Positions 1 through 11,559 of a DNA stretch of 64,000 nt are shown in pieces (positions within the stretch are counted from its first letter, which is position 1; the number at the start of each line of letters is the position of its first letter). A model generated the notes under the pieces. That model was not told the DNA's origin and ran no database searches. It saw only the letters and a program-made list of their open reading frames with translations. The position numbers and the translations under genes are program-made. The stretch covers positions 10,315,814 to 10,379,813 of the forward strand of contig NW_004955438.1 in the NCBI RefSeq assembly GCF_000276665.1, written 5' to 3'. This DNA comes from Chinchilla lanigera. Taxonomy: Eukaryota; Chordata; Mammalia; Rodentia; Chinchillidae.

Positions 1-84
1 CAGTAGTGTATAATATCTGATAAATCACTTCTGTGAATTGATTGCTAAACACATGAATGAGTCACATGCAGTCTTCAGCACTGT

Positions 85-295
85 ACATTTACAGTGCTTT
101 AGCATGTTTACACTTTAAATGTACTATCACTTTTGTCCTGCCAAACAATTCCTGAGGTACTATAAGTAATCTCATTTTGCCAATAAGAAAGGTGAGTCAT
201 TGAAAAGTTAAGTTTTCATGATTGCACAGTAATAAGGCAAGAACTGAGAGGCAAGACCAGAACTCTGGTGCCATAGTCCAGAGCCCAAGATGTCC
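85..295 (-). repeat. MIR SINE fragment (antisense)
   Basis: Reading the reverse strand gives a degraded tRNA-derived MIR. The core-like stretch around 165-200 corresponds to the 'cctcattttaca'-like part of MIR. The end near 255-290 (accagaactctggtgcc, ccagagccc) corresponds to the tRNA-like head. It is an ancient, inactive SINE found throughout mammals, and the copy is heavily diverged. The family call is from recognised consensus order only. Confidence 0.6.
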
Positions 296-299
296 CTCA

Positions 300-1900
300 A
301 ATATCACCGTTTTGAATTCCTACTGTAGTGCATAAAAGCCCAGATTAACTTGGGTACTAGAACTTGGTAGTAAAATCTTGTTAAAATACGATGTATTCTT
401 TTGCCATCTTTATTTTTGTTTACTTCCCTAGTCTGTATAGCTAGCCTAGTATCCCAAATGAAATGTTCAAGAGCATTTTCGGTACACTTTGTCCATGTGC
501 TAAACTAACTTGTGAATTCTCCTGAGCACACATTCACCTCCCATTTCCATTTTCTGGATGGATTTCACACTTTAAGGTTTTTCAAGGCCTGGTTCATGTT
601 TTTTCAGCTATTCCTGTCTGCAACAATTCTAACTCTTCACTCAACCTCGTGGGGTGACCAGTAATGAGAATGAGTGGAAGAAGGTCAGTTCAATTGTGAT
701 ATTCTATTTTTTCAATTTTTAAGCATATCACCAGCCTTTCTATTTTAATATCATTAACCTTATGCTAATATGCTAATTACATCACTGTTGCACTTTTCTT
801 AAAGCACACTATTAATTCTAATGCACTACTTCTGAGTATTGGTAAAACCTTTATAGGTAATGAGGACAAATGAAGACGTCTTAAAAGCAAAATATTTTCT
901 TCTTAATAAAATGTTGGAATTGAGATGATTGCACTTGTCCCCTCTTCCATGTGTTTTGAAAATAACTTTTCTTCCAAATGTGTTCTCTTGCATTTTTCTT
1001 CCTGATTTAGTCTGAGGGATAGAATGCAGATTATAAAGCTGATATATGTCCTCTTTCTCCCACTCTCTCCCCAGATGAACTGCCCAAGAATGACAGTTTA
1101 GAGAAATTGATATATTTTATTGTCCAGATAAAAAAGGGGATCTTCTTGTCAAATTCTTTTCCATAGCAGTTCTTGCCAGGATGAGATCATTGTCTATATT
1201 TATCTTAATCAGTCCTGTACCTTAGTAGGTAAATTCCATAGTCTATTAAATAATGACGGTATTCTCTAGCCCATAATGTGTCACTCATACAATAAAGTGC
1301 TTGGGAAAATGAATATCTAGGATATACAGTACTTTAGGATTTCTGTACACCCAGAATTATAGAGTGTTCCAAGAGTATCATTCATGTTTTTAAGAAGTCT
1401 TGTTGCACTCATATAATGAACTATACCTTTCTGCTTGGAAACAAGCTCAAATTTCCCTTACCTAGGAAATGAATCTTTTTCTAATCCTCAAATGCCCTCA
1501 GATGAGTCCCTTTCCCTGCACTTTCTTTCATGGATTTAAACAAATAAATGAATGAACTACATAGCCCAATTTTTAAGTCTATCACAAACCTGGTTTATAT
1601 ATCTATTATTCTGCTAAACTTTATTCCAAACTTTTATTCTCAAGAGAAAATATAGTAGCCTTTTCTGCAGTACATAATTCTTCTTTCACGGAGACAGCAG
1701 GCAAAACTCACCACGGCTAGACAGGGAGAGTCTGGAGAAAAGCCCATGACTTGTGTAAAGAAATTTCAGTCCTCAACCACAGCCTATATTGCTAAGTGGG
1801 CACTAATGAAATGTGTGAAGAAAAAAGTTAAATTTTATAGGAAAAGTATTGTTTTAATATGGGGTAAAATTTTAACATTCTGTACTCCAGACACATACCA
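300..1900. other. Unique AT-rich intergenic DNA
   Basis: I see no open frame of note, no recognisable interspersed repeat and no simple repeat in this stretch. It is AT-rich and CpG-poor, as expected for mammalian intergenic or intronic sequence. Confidence 0.5.
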
Positions 1901-1903
1901 AGA

Positions 1904-2170
1904 TGAAGAATGAGTGGAGGGAGAAGAAGGAAAGGAGAAGGAAGAGGAGGAGATGGAGGAGGGAAAAAGGAAGAGGGATGGGGAGAGGGACTAGAGGAGA
2001 GAGGAAGGGAAGAGGGGTGGAGATGGAGGAGGAGATGGAGGAGGGAAAAAGGAAGAGGGATGGGGAGAGGGACTAGAGGAGAGAGGAAGGGAAGAGGGGT
2101 GAAGAAGAGAAGGGAAGGAGACGGAGAAAAAGACAGGGAGGAAGGTGAGGAAGGAGGAGAAGAAGAGGGC
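1904..2170 (+). repeat. Polypurine (GA-rich) tract with 82-bp tandem duplication
   Basis: The plus strand is almost entirely G and A across about 260 bases, with scattered single T or C. Inside it, positions 1944-2019 recur without mismatch at 2026-2101, so the repeat period is 82 bp. An open frame of 96 codons (1910-2200) is only a translation of this low-complexity tract, rich in Gly, Arg, Glu and Lys. Long homopurine mirror-like tracts can form triplex (H-DNA) structures; that role here is inference. Confidence 0.9.
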
Positions 2171-2219
2171 TTGTGGTCTACCTCTGTTGCCTATATGTGA
2201 CTTATATTGTGAGCCTGTT

Positions 2220-3470
2220 TTTCTGATTACCTCTTCTCACCCCAGTTGATTGAATTTGCCCTCCTTTCCTCATTTCTCACAGCATTTCATACCTTTTATG
2301 TATGTGTTTTTCATGTTCTGCCTTAATGTTGCAGCAAATTTAAGCTTTGTTAGTGTGTCCCTGAGTTATCACGCCTGTGACTGGCATAAGCATCAGGATA
2401 CTTATTAGACATGATAAGCTATATTTCATTGTAGAATACCTTCAATTTGAATCATCTGAATAATTTAAAGGTAGCATTAAGAACTCAAGCTATGTCTGCT
2501 TTTTGTTACCCTGTTAGCTTAACTGGGAGTGGGTGGGGGGATCTCCTCTGTGGAGCAAAAAATTACAGAATTTCCCAGCACCAAATCAAAAAAATGGAAA
2601 TGTCCTGCATCTCTATGCATGTCTTTAGATAGTGAAGAACTCTGCCCTGGAAATTTCTGCAGTCCGCTTCCTCTACCTTCTCCTTAACCAGCCTTGAATC
2701 AAGTGATCTGTACCCCCTGCCTACACATGGATATAGTCACTAGTTTACTGTCATGAGTTTGAACAAACTTTGATCTCACTAGGTCACATGATAAAGGAGA
2801 AGCCATCAGAACAAAATTGATCTTTCTCAGAAGAGAAGAAGCAAAACAATGCTTGCTCAGTGTTTAACCAACAGTGTATATAACAATCTACCAGACTGTA
2901 AATTTCTTGGGCTAAAAGATAATATTCTTCAGTGCCATAGTTCCACAAGTGATTGACAAGGGTATGGAATACAATATTGTGAACAGAGATTGTGGATTAA
3001 TGTGTTGCTAATGCATTCTGGCATGGGTGGAACTTGATATCTAGTTAGGACTGATTAAATATTTGATTTAATAGATCTGATAAATATCTTAACAGAATTG
3101 CATCTAGAATACCATAACAGGAGACAAGAAGGAAGAAAGAACTTTGCCTGATAACTCTTTACCATAGAGGCAATATATCAAGACCAACTGTTATCACAAG
3201 AGATCTATTTAAGTGGATCTACTTATCACCCATGACTAATACTAGCGATATTATGATCAATATGCATTACAGACCTACTGGAGGTCACAGCCAGAGCTCA
3301 CCATTCTTCGTAGGTTCACACAATGCAAACATATATCTTCTCTACATACAGTTTGGTAGTTACTAACAGAAAAGCAAAGTCACAGCCTATGGCTCTTATA
3401 TGGATCTTGAGACTTTTGCCTGGTTACAAAAAAGATAAATCATAAATCTGAGTTATAATTTTACATTTGA
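2220..3470. other. Mostly unique intergenic DNA
   Basis: No gene is visible. A short stretch near 2890-2985 (ctgtaaatttcttgggct, then a 'cagtgcc'-like word) resembles the 3' end of an L2 or MIR element on the plus strand. It is too short and diverged for a firm call. Confidence 0.35.
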
Positions 3471-3474
3471 AAGT

Positions 3475-3888
3475 CTTTGGAATCCCCATGTGTTGAAATT
3501 TTGGTCCATTAAGCAGCAATATTTACAGGTGAGACATCTGGGAAGTGGTTTGATGATGTGGGCTCTAACCTCCTGGTTGGGATCATATTTGACAGCATTA
3601 TTGAGAGGTGGTAGGAACATTAGGAGAGGAGGCCTAGTTGGAGAATGTGGGTCACAGAGTTGTGCCTTGTAAGGCCATGTTCTGGCCTTTTATATCCTAG
3701 CTGTCATGTGGTAGGCAGCTTTCCTCTACTAAACTCTTCCAATGTGATGTTTCTGTCTTGCCATAGGTCTGAAGTCCATAGAGCTAACCACAGACTGACC
3801 CTTCTAAAACCACTAGCCAAAATAAGCCTTTCTTCCTTTAAGGTGTTTCTCTCTGATGTTTTGCCATGTCAACAGAAAGCTAACACAA
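3475..3888 (+). mobile_element. MaLR-type solo LTR
   Basis: This is a mammalian apparent LTR retrotransposon (MaLR, ERVL-related) LTR in plus orientation. Hallmarks are an early 'ccatgtgttgaaattttggtcc'-like start, a middle 'ggcctagttggagaatgtgggtcac' type segment, and a 3' part with 'actagccaaaataagcc' and 'tttcttcctttaagg'. The last part matches the conserved 'agccaaaataaacctttcc' polyadenylation region seen in several other copies in this window. No internal region follows, so it is a solo LTR, diverged and inactive. Confidence 0.75.
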
Positions 3889-4269
3889 CCCGTAATATTC
3901 TTAATATTTCCTAACTACCTGTCCTGCCTATATGTGCAGAGGAACATTTGAGAGCTTCATAGTATAGGCATTTTTTATTTTTTGCCTCAAGCTTTGCTTA
4001 TACTCTCCATTTCCTCCCAGATTGTTATGAATAAAGATTGCCACTCCATTTCTGGTTGGCATTTTTCCTCTGAATGATACTAGGATTAGGTAATCAGATC
4101 AATTTGTTGCTAATCTGAAGGAATTTTCTTTCCAATGAGGCTTGTCAGATACATTTGTGTTTGAAGTCACTGTAATTGACCCAGCAGAGGTAAAGTGTAG
4201 AACGGCACCTGTCAGCTTACAGGGAAGGCAATGAAGGGCAAAGCAATGGCACTGGCTCTGTTTCCTCAC

Positions 4270-4492
4270 AGAGCCTTCCGCTCAGATGGATGTTGGTGAA
4301 GTTCTAGAAGCTCCCCACACAGACACATAGTTGACCATCCACCTCCCCATCCTGAAGAGTGTTCTCATCTGAATGGACCAACCTGACCTTGACTTCCAGC
4401 CTCCAGAACCTTAGAAATAAATTTTGGTGGTGGTTTATAAACCACTCAGTCTGTGGTGCTTTGTTATAGAAGCTCAAACTTATTAACATGCA
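4270..4492 (+). mobile_element. MLT1/MaLR-like LTR, 3' part
   Basis: The segment ends with the recognisable MLT1-style 3' region: 'cttccagcctccagaacc', then 'agaaataaattt', 'ataaaccactcagtctgtgg' and 'gctttgttatagaagc'. It is read in plus orientation. The 5' half is not recognisable, so the copy is truncated or strongly diverged. Confidence 0.65.
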
Positions 4493-5049
4493 CAGTAAAG
4501 CCCCTTTTTGCTGAAGATATGTTTATCTTTACAACAACTAGTTAACATTAGGTCTCAGTTCAAGAGAGCTGCCCTGGATACTTGTTAAAATCCCTGGTAT
4601 GTGAACATGAGCAGTTTCTATCTTGGAATAATCCTGGACCTGTATAAAATCCAAAGGGGAGCTAAAGAACAAAACAAAGGCCACTGAGGCACTAGGAAAG
4701 GCTAAATAGAAGAGACCAAACCCCCAAAGTAAGGCAGCAACTGCTCTGATCGCCACGATTGCTTAGTCCTGCATGTGAAGGTGAAGTGATCCTGATATCA
4801 CAAGAAAGGCAGAGTGCTACAGAGTCGGACAGGGATAGATACTGCCAAAACACTGTTTTGCTCCAACCCAAGCCATTCCCTGGAGAACTAGGAGCACCCA
4901 GTGAGTCTGAGCAGCTCAACAATAGAAAATAAGAGATGTGGAAGAGTTGAAATGTATCAGAAACAGCCTTCTGAGCCTGAATTTTTGTATCTGTGGATTA
5001 CAATTCAGCTTACAAGTCTTTAGCAGGTAAGGTGTGCTACACTTCATAT

Positions 5050-5418
5050 CTTGAGTATCCCCAAAGGGTCATGGCATAGAGACTTGGTCTTCAGCCTGTG
5101 ACACTGTTGGATTTCTGCTTCCTGTCTAATTTCCCTGTCGGGAAGTGGTGGAAGTTTTGACAAGTATGGCCTGGTGGTACGAAGTTAAGTCAGCAGAGGG
5201 CTGCTTTTGAAGGGATTGCTGGATACCAGTCTCTTCTTCCTCTCTGCTTCTAACCATCAAGCTCCCGTCATAATATCCTGTGTCACCATATCCCCAAAGT
5301 AACAAGGCCAGGTGATCATGGACTGAAACCTCTGAAGCCATGAGCCAAAATAAACCTTTTCCACTTTTAAATTTATTCCCTTGGGTATTTTGTCATAAGT
5401 AGGAAAGAGGAACACTGT
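5050..5418 (+). mobile_element. MaLR-type solo LTR
   Basis: This is a second rodent-style MaLR LTR in plus orientation. It has the 'caccatatccccaaagtaac' and 'aaggccaggtgatcatgg' words, then 'actgaaacctctgaagccat' and 'gagccaaaataaacctttt', ending in a 'gtattttgtcataag' terminus. This order matches the other copies in the window. No coding capacity remains. Confidence 0.75.
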
Positions 5419-5419
5419 G

Positions 5420-6100
5420 TCCAAGGACACCAACTAGAAGGAGACTGAGCAAGCATGGATCTGACAGGAGCCTAGCCTATGGCTTTCTTCTACCCAATGG
5501 GACAAATACCGGATAGATAGGGAAATTAGACAGGAAGCAGAAATTCCTGTGGATTGATGGGGCTCTGGCCAGGTAAGTGAGACTCTAACTTGGCACAACA
5601 ATTAAGACATGAGACTTGAAATAATAAGAAGCTGCCACAACAGACAAGTCTCCTCTAAAGACAAAGTTTACTTCTTCCTCCTCTTCTGTCTATGGAGCCT
5701 TGTTCATTATAGTCACTCAGCGATACCAGTGTGGGAAGAGTCATCCTTTGGTGGCTCCAGGATTGCAGCCACAGGGTAAAATCGACCCACACATATCAGA
5801 GGTCCTCTGCCTGGAAGTCATACACTACTTTTGCTGACATTGCAAGCACAGAATAAGACACATGGTCACAATGCATTCAATAAGGCAAGTTGATATAATT
5901 CTTCTGCAAGGAGGGACTCTAATTAGGTAAGGGTTAAAGCTTACCAAAGAGTCCAGGCTGTCAGAAAAGACCTAGACAAGACCCCAGACCTGGCTAGGCT
6001 TAGGTAGCAAACACATCTGAAGCTAAGAAGACATGTATAGCTGTGTCTATAGGATAAAGAACACAGGAAACAGGTGGGAACAAATTCATGAAGCCAGTGA
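5420..6100. other. Non-coding DNA with possible ancient repeat
   Basis: No gene is recognised. The part near 5680-5940 (tctgtctatggagccttgtt, then a 'ggattgcagccaca' word and 'gcctggaag') has the flavour of an old ERV LTR fragment. I cannot place it in a family. Confidence 0.3.
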
Positions 6101-6104
6101 CAAA

Positions 6105-6425
6105 AATAAACAATAGTAATAGCAATCACTTTCTACTGAACCAAGCCTGTCTGGAGCCAAATCTGTTGTATGTGTTACTTTATTCTCATCATGTAGCATA
6201 AATATATTATTTTGCCTTGCAGATATCATTTTATATTCACAAGAATTCTAGGAGTTTAATGCTTCAACTCTATATCAGAGAACTAAGGTTAGAAGTGAGA
6301 AAATTATATTATTTGATTAAAGCCAAAATTCTAGACAATGGCAGAGCCTGGATTTGAACTCACCTTGTGTTACTTCCAAAGCCCATGATTTTCGTGCTGT
6401 CTGCACAATACCAGTGCATCTCCCT
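6105..6425 (-). repeat. MIR SINE (antisense)
   Basis: On the reverse strand this reads as MIR. The diagnostic end is at 6340-6410, where 'ggcagagcctggatttgaac' and 'caaagcccatgattttcgtgc' correspond to the tRNA-like head with its B-box region in antisense. The left part carries the 'tttattctcatc' and 'gagaactaaggttagaagtg' core. It is old, inactive and moderately diverged. Confidence 0.75.
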
Positions 6426-6429
6426 TCAT

Positions 6430-8660
6430 ACAATGGCAAGGTAGAACAAAAACAAAGTCACATATGGTCTAATCTGAGAAACTAGTGGCTTTAAAACTTC
6501 CATAGAAATATTCAAATCTGTATCTTCAGTGTATTATGAGCCTACAACATTGAGGGATGATATTATAATCAAGATTTTTCTCTCAAACTAATCCACACTA
6601 CCTACTCTTTACACACTTATCAAGATCCTAATGCATAAAACTCAAGAGCTAGAGGTATTTGTTTCAAAGCAGGGTCAAACTTTTCTCTTTCATGTCTTAT
6701 GGAAAGTCCAGTGAGCTTTAAAACAAAAACAAATCCCAAGTCATGTTACACTGATGAGCAGCAGCTGGGGCAGCTTCTGTCACACACAGATTACCATATT
6801 CACTGACTTCACAGATGAGCTGAGGGGATTTCACTTGGCAAGACTATTTAAGGTTCACTCAGAATGTCATTTCTGCTGAACTGCACACCTGTAATGAAGA
6901 CACTCTTCTCCTTCATGTCTACCTGTATTTGTTCATATAATGTAAATCTACTGCCTTATAGAGTTCAAATTAAAATGCCATTTGTCAGTAAGCAGTAAAA
7001 ATATTCCAATTGTGAGAAATCATAGTTAAATCTGGAGATAATCAAGTGGCTTCTATATCCTTGGCTAAAGAAATAAGGTATCTCAAAGAACACACACATC
7101 GCTTTGGCATATGCCTGAGGCTTTCTCAGAGCACATCTGAATTGTATGATTTTTAATATTATATCAGCCAGATAGTTGGAGGAAAGCTCTGGCCACCTCT
7201 TGAGATACAGAATGCCTCTCTGAGAAATCAAGGAACTCTCTGGAAAATGTATCTTCTCCCCACATGGTCCAGAAATATTCAGGAATATGAAATAGGCACT
7301 TATTAAGTTTTCATTCTATAAAATGTATTGAGCTCAGAATTATGGAAATAAAAGTGGATTAGACAGTCACATTGTAGACAAAAACTATCAGAAGCAGGGA
7401 GGTTGATCATGGATGAAAAAGAGGCAGCAGTGATGATGAAGCAAAGCAACTGCTCTGAGGTGGAGGCAAAAGATAAAGTCTGATATGGGAGAATAAATGA
7501 AAACACAGCTGAACTAAAACCTAGAGTATAGAGGATGCGAGAGGAAAAAAACAGTCCATGCCTAAATCACAGTACCCCAACCTCCACCCAGACCTGGCAC
7601 CTGGGCCATCTTGGGAAAGAGCCTGACTGACTGAGGGAAGGAGCAAGTTGGTCCCTCAGGGAAAGTCTAGTGTATTAAATAAACCTACAGATAAGTTGTC
7701 CTCCCCACTGGACATAGCAAAGTTAGACAACTTCAACTCAGGAACTCAAAGAAGCAGAAAATAGAACAGGGTAAAATTTCATTGCCATAAACCATCACTC
7801 TCATCCCAGGACCCTGCAAGAGCAGGGATACCAGGGAGGGAGAAGAAAATGGTCACTCAACACAGACAATTTTTATAATAATAATAACAACAACGTATTT
7901 GTTGTTGTATTTGTTAACGTACGTTAATCACGTATTTCTTTCACATATAAAGAGGGTTTAGCACATGAAATATTCAGTTCCCTATGCACAGTTGTCTCCC
8001 ACAACTGGCAGCACACACAGCAATGCCTAGCTGAGAAGGGAAAAAAGAAATGAAGGCCAGTTCTGCAATAAAATCAGAAAACAATGCTGCAATAGATTCC
8101 TGAGAGACAGGAGAGGAAAGAGTGGGTTCTGGGGAGGGAGTTTAAACAGACAATGGTGATCAGAACCTGAGACAGTGTCCTTTCAGTCATATAATAATAA
8201 GGAAAAACCTGCAAAAAGAAGACTCTGCAAGGTCCATAATACTCATCCTCCATAGGACAATTGGATCCACAGAGGTCTGCAGGGTTGGGGTGGGGGGATG
8301 TGTCATATCTGAAGTACAAAATCAGGACACAAAGCAGGAGGGAGCGACAGTCTTCTAGGCTTAAGACAAGCAATTGTCCTAAACACAGGAGGAAAATGTG
8401 TGGCTAATTGTAGGTAGTTTCTCATTTTCTTTTTGGACATAGTTTCTTTGGTTCCTCTCAGTCCAATTTTCTTAAATAGTAATGTGCTATGGCCTTAAAT
8501 AATGCTATTTAATTCATAACACTTGTTACTTATGCTCTACTTATGCAGTCTCCTATTGTGTTTACATTGGTAGATAGTTGGAGGGAAGGCAAGAAGGTAA
8601 GACAGTGAAGGATAGAGAATGACTAAGAATAAGACCGAGACAAAGTGGAAGTTTAGGAGG
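6430..8660. other. Non-coding DNA, no recognised gene
   Basis: Several short frames exist on the minus strand but none resembles a known protein. Parts of 7500-8400 could belong to a rodent L1 5' region, since L1 coding sequence begins just downstream in the same orientation, but I cannot support that by motif. A short hairpin and a 14-bp palindrome lie at 7886-7927. Confidence 0.35.
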
Positions 8661-8679
8661 GAAGGCACATTACACCAAT

Positions 8680-9350
8680 TAACAATGATGAGCTCGCCAG
8701 GAACACCATACTCAAAATCTCAGATGTTCAACAAAAAGACAGAATCTTCTTAAAAAGGGTAATAAAAAAAGAATACCAAAATAACAACAACATAGACAAA
8801 AAATGCAAAAACAATAAAAATGGCACATGGTTTCAAAAGAAAATGATAGGAATCAACAGTGGCTATTATATTACATATTATTATCTTCAATGAAGTTGCT
8901 CAGATTACCAGGGGTAAGAATGTAAGACTGATCAAACAATTAAAGAGAATAAAAAATAATAAAGAAAACATTAGAAATGGTACAGAGCCTCATTAAACAA
9001 GATGGTAGAAATTCAACAATGGTTCTTATATTGCATATTGTAAAAAAGACAGAATCTTAGAAACAGTCAGACAAAAGCAAAAGAATCACATATGAAGGTA
9101 AACCAATTGAGATTACAGCAGATTTCTCAACACAAACTTTGAAGATCACGAGAGCATGGAATGAAGTGTTTTAATTCTTAAAAGCAAATAAAAAGAATAA
9201 AAGAATAAAATTCAATCTTGAATAATATATCCTGCAAAATTATCTTTGAAATTGACAGAGAAATAGGCACATTCCTTAAGAAAGAACATTTTAAGAGATA
9301 AATGAACACCAAATCAGCACACTAAAAAATACTCAAGAATGTCCAGGACA
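8680..9350 (+). mobile_element. L1 fragment, ORF1 3' part (degenerate)
   Basis: Old L1 sequence in plus orientation. Words such as 'caggaacaccatactcaaaa' near 8700, and 'attacagcagatttctcaac' with 'gagagcatggaatgaagtg' near 9110-9170, correspond to the C-terminal half of L1 ORF1, the RNA-binding protein of the element. The frame is broken by many stops, so no ORF1 protein could be made. A related phrase, 'aaaaagacagaatctt', occurs at both about 8736 and 9048. Confidence 0.75.
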
Positions 9351-10409
9351 GAGAAAACAAGGCCAATAAAGCAAAAAAAAGCCCCTAAAAATCAGATAGA
9401 ATGAAAACATCAAGGAAGGCAAACAGTTCAACAAAAAGGAAATTGAAAGAGTGATTATCAAAAATAAAATGCAATGACACAAACAAATCAACACCTTTAA
9501 GTAATAACTTAATTCCCCAATTAAAAAGACCCATATTGGCAGACTAGGTTTAAAAAACCATATTCCAGCCATTTATTTAATTCTAGAAACTCACCTAATC
9601 TGAGAAGAAATCCATTGACTAAAAATCAAAGGCTGGAAAGCAATATTCCATACTTAAGAACCCAAAAGCAAGCAAGGATAGCAATCTTATTTTCAGGCAA
9701 AGTAAACATCAAACTAAAACTGATCAGAAGAGATAAAGAAGGTCACTACATATTAGTTAAGGGAATAATTCAACAATAAGGGATAAGAGTCATAAATACA
9801 TGTGCACCAAGTATTGATGCACCCAACTTCATAAAGCAAGCCACTGTTGGAAATAAATGATCAAATAAACTCCAAACAACCACAGTGGGTGACCACAGCA
9901 TCCCACTTTACAAATAGATCACTAAACAAAAAATCAACAAAGAAACATTAGAACTGAACCACTCCTCCAAATAAATTTAATAGATATCTACAGAGTATTC
10001 TACCTTATTACAACAGAATATCCATTCTTCTCAGCAATCCATGAAACCTTCTCCAAAATAAATGATATACTAGTCCAGAAAACTGCTTAAATAATACAAA
10101 ACTCAAAATCATTCCATGTGCTATCAAGTTATTGTACCCTGAAATTAGAAATCAATTACAAGAGAAATAACAGAAAATTTATAAACACTTCAAAACTTAA
10201 TAACACCCTCCTGAAAACTCAATTGGTCACAGAAGAAATCACACAAGTACTTAAACAATGTTTGGAATTAAATGACAATGCTAGTACAACGTACCAGGGC
10301 CTTTAAGACACAATAAAAACACTCCTAAGAGGGAAATGTATTGTAATAAATGCCCACAGTAGAAAAACAGACTGAGCTCAAACAACCTAATGATAAACAT
10401 CAAGATACT

Positions 10410-10460
<51 letters not shown>

Positions 10461-11550
10461 CTCAAGCCAAACCTAAAAAAGGAAATCATAAAAAGCAAAG
10501 TTAAAATTTCAAAATTGAGACTAAAACAGACAAGGAATTAATAAACATAAAAACAGATTCTTTGAAAGAATAGATAGATACACCCTCAACCAAACTTAGC
10601 AAAAAAGAGAGAAAAGACTCATATAAATATAATTGAAAGTGAAAAGGTGAAATCATAATAGACACCACTGAAGAAGATTCTCAGTAACTACTATGAAAAT
10701 TGTATGGAAACATAGTGGAGAATCTTGGAGAAATGGAGAGATTTCTAGACACATGGGCATTGCTAAACCCGAACAAAGAAAACATGAAAATGCTGAACAA
10801 GGCAATAACAAACAAGGAAATTGAGGCAGGGGAAAAAACTATCAACTAATGAAAGCACAGGACTTGATGATTTAACTGGACATCTGTAAAACCTTCAGAG
10901 ACCTTATACCACAAACACCCTTCAAATTCTTTAATAAAACTGAAAAGGAAGGAGTACTTCTAAACTCACTCCTAGAATCCAGCATCACTCAGATTACAAA
11001 AGCAAATAAGAACCCAAGTACAAAATTCAATCCCAGGACAATATCCTTAATAAACATAGATGTAAAAATCATCAATAAGATATTGGCAGATGCAACACAT
11101 CATCAAAAGGATCATACAGCACGACCAAGAAAGCTTTATCCCAGAGGTGCAAGTTCAACATACACAAATCAATAAGTATGATATACCACATAAAAAGAAG
11201 CAAGACCAAAATCACATGATCAGATTAATAGATGTAGAAAAAGTTTCAACACCCGTTCACGATAAAATCTCTGAAGAAAACATAGAGGGATACTACCTAA
11301 ATCTGGTAAAAGCTATTAATGACAAACCAGTGCCCAACATCATACTAAATTGGGGTGGAGATGGAAACTTTCCCTCTAAAACCAGAAACAAGATAAGGAT
11401 ATACACTGTCAATACTCCTATGCAATACAGTACTCAAACTATTAGCCAGAGTATCAGGAAAGAGAAACAAATAAAAGGGATATGTATCAGCAAGAAATCA
11501 AATTATTATTCTGCAGCTGACATTTTCTGTCCATGAATCCCACCAGAAAC
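9350..11550 (+). mobile_element. L1 ORF2 remnant (endonuclease to reverse transcriptase), broken
   Basis: This is a degenerate L1 ORF2 in plus orientation. The endonuclease part runs from about 9540 to 10150 and includes 'catgtgcaccaagtattgatg'-like and 'cattcttctcagcaat' words. The RT part runs to 11550. The longest open piece, 11090-11536, reads like the RT palm approach ('HIIKRIIQHDQESFIPEVQ', 'DVEKVSTPVHDKI'). It ends at 'YYSAADIF', which aligns with the usual FADD catalytic box, so the first catalytic aspartate is lost (FADD to SAAD). Frameshifts, stops and a CA microsatellite at 10412-10458 also break it. Confidence 0.88.
10412..10458. repeat. (CA)n microsatellite
   Basis: An uninterrupted run of CA dinucleotides, about 23 units. 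It lies inside the degenerate L1 ORF2 region and adds a histidine/threonine run to an artefactual reading frame there. Confidence 0.97.
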
Positions 11551-11559
11551 ACACAGAGA

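Noticed and set aside
1910..2200. 96-codon Gly/Arg/Glu-rich frame
   Set aside because: It is a translation of the polypurine tract.
11090..11536. 148-codon frame as a host gene
   Set aside because: It is a fragment of L1 ORF2 reverse transcriptase.
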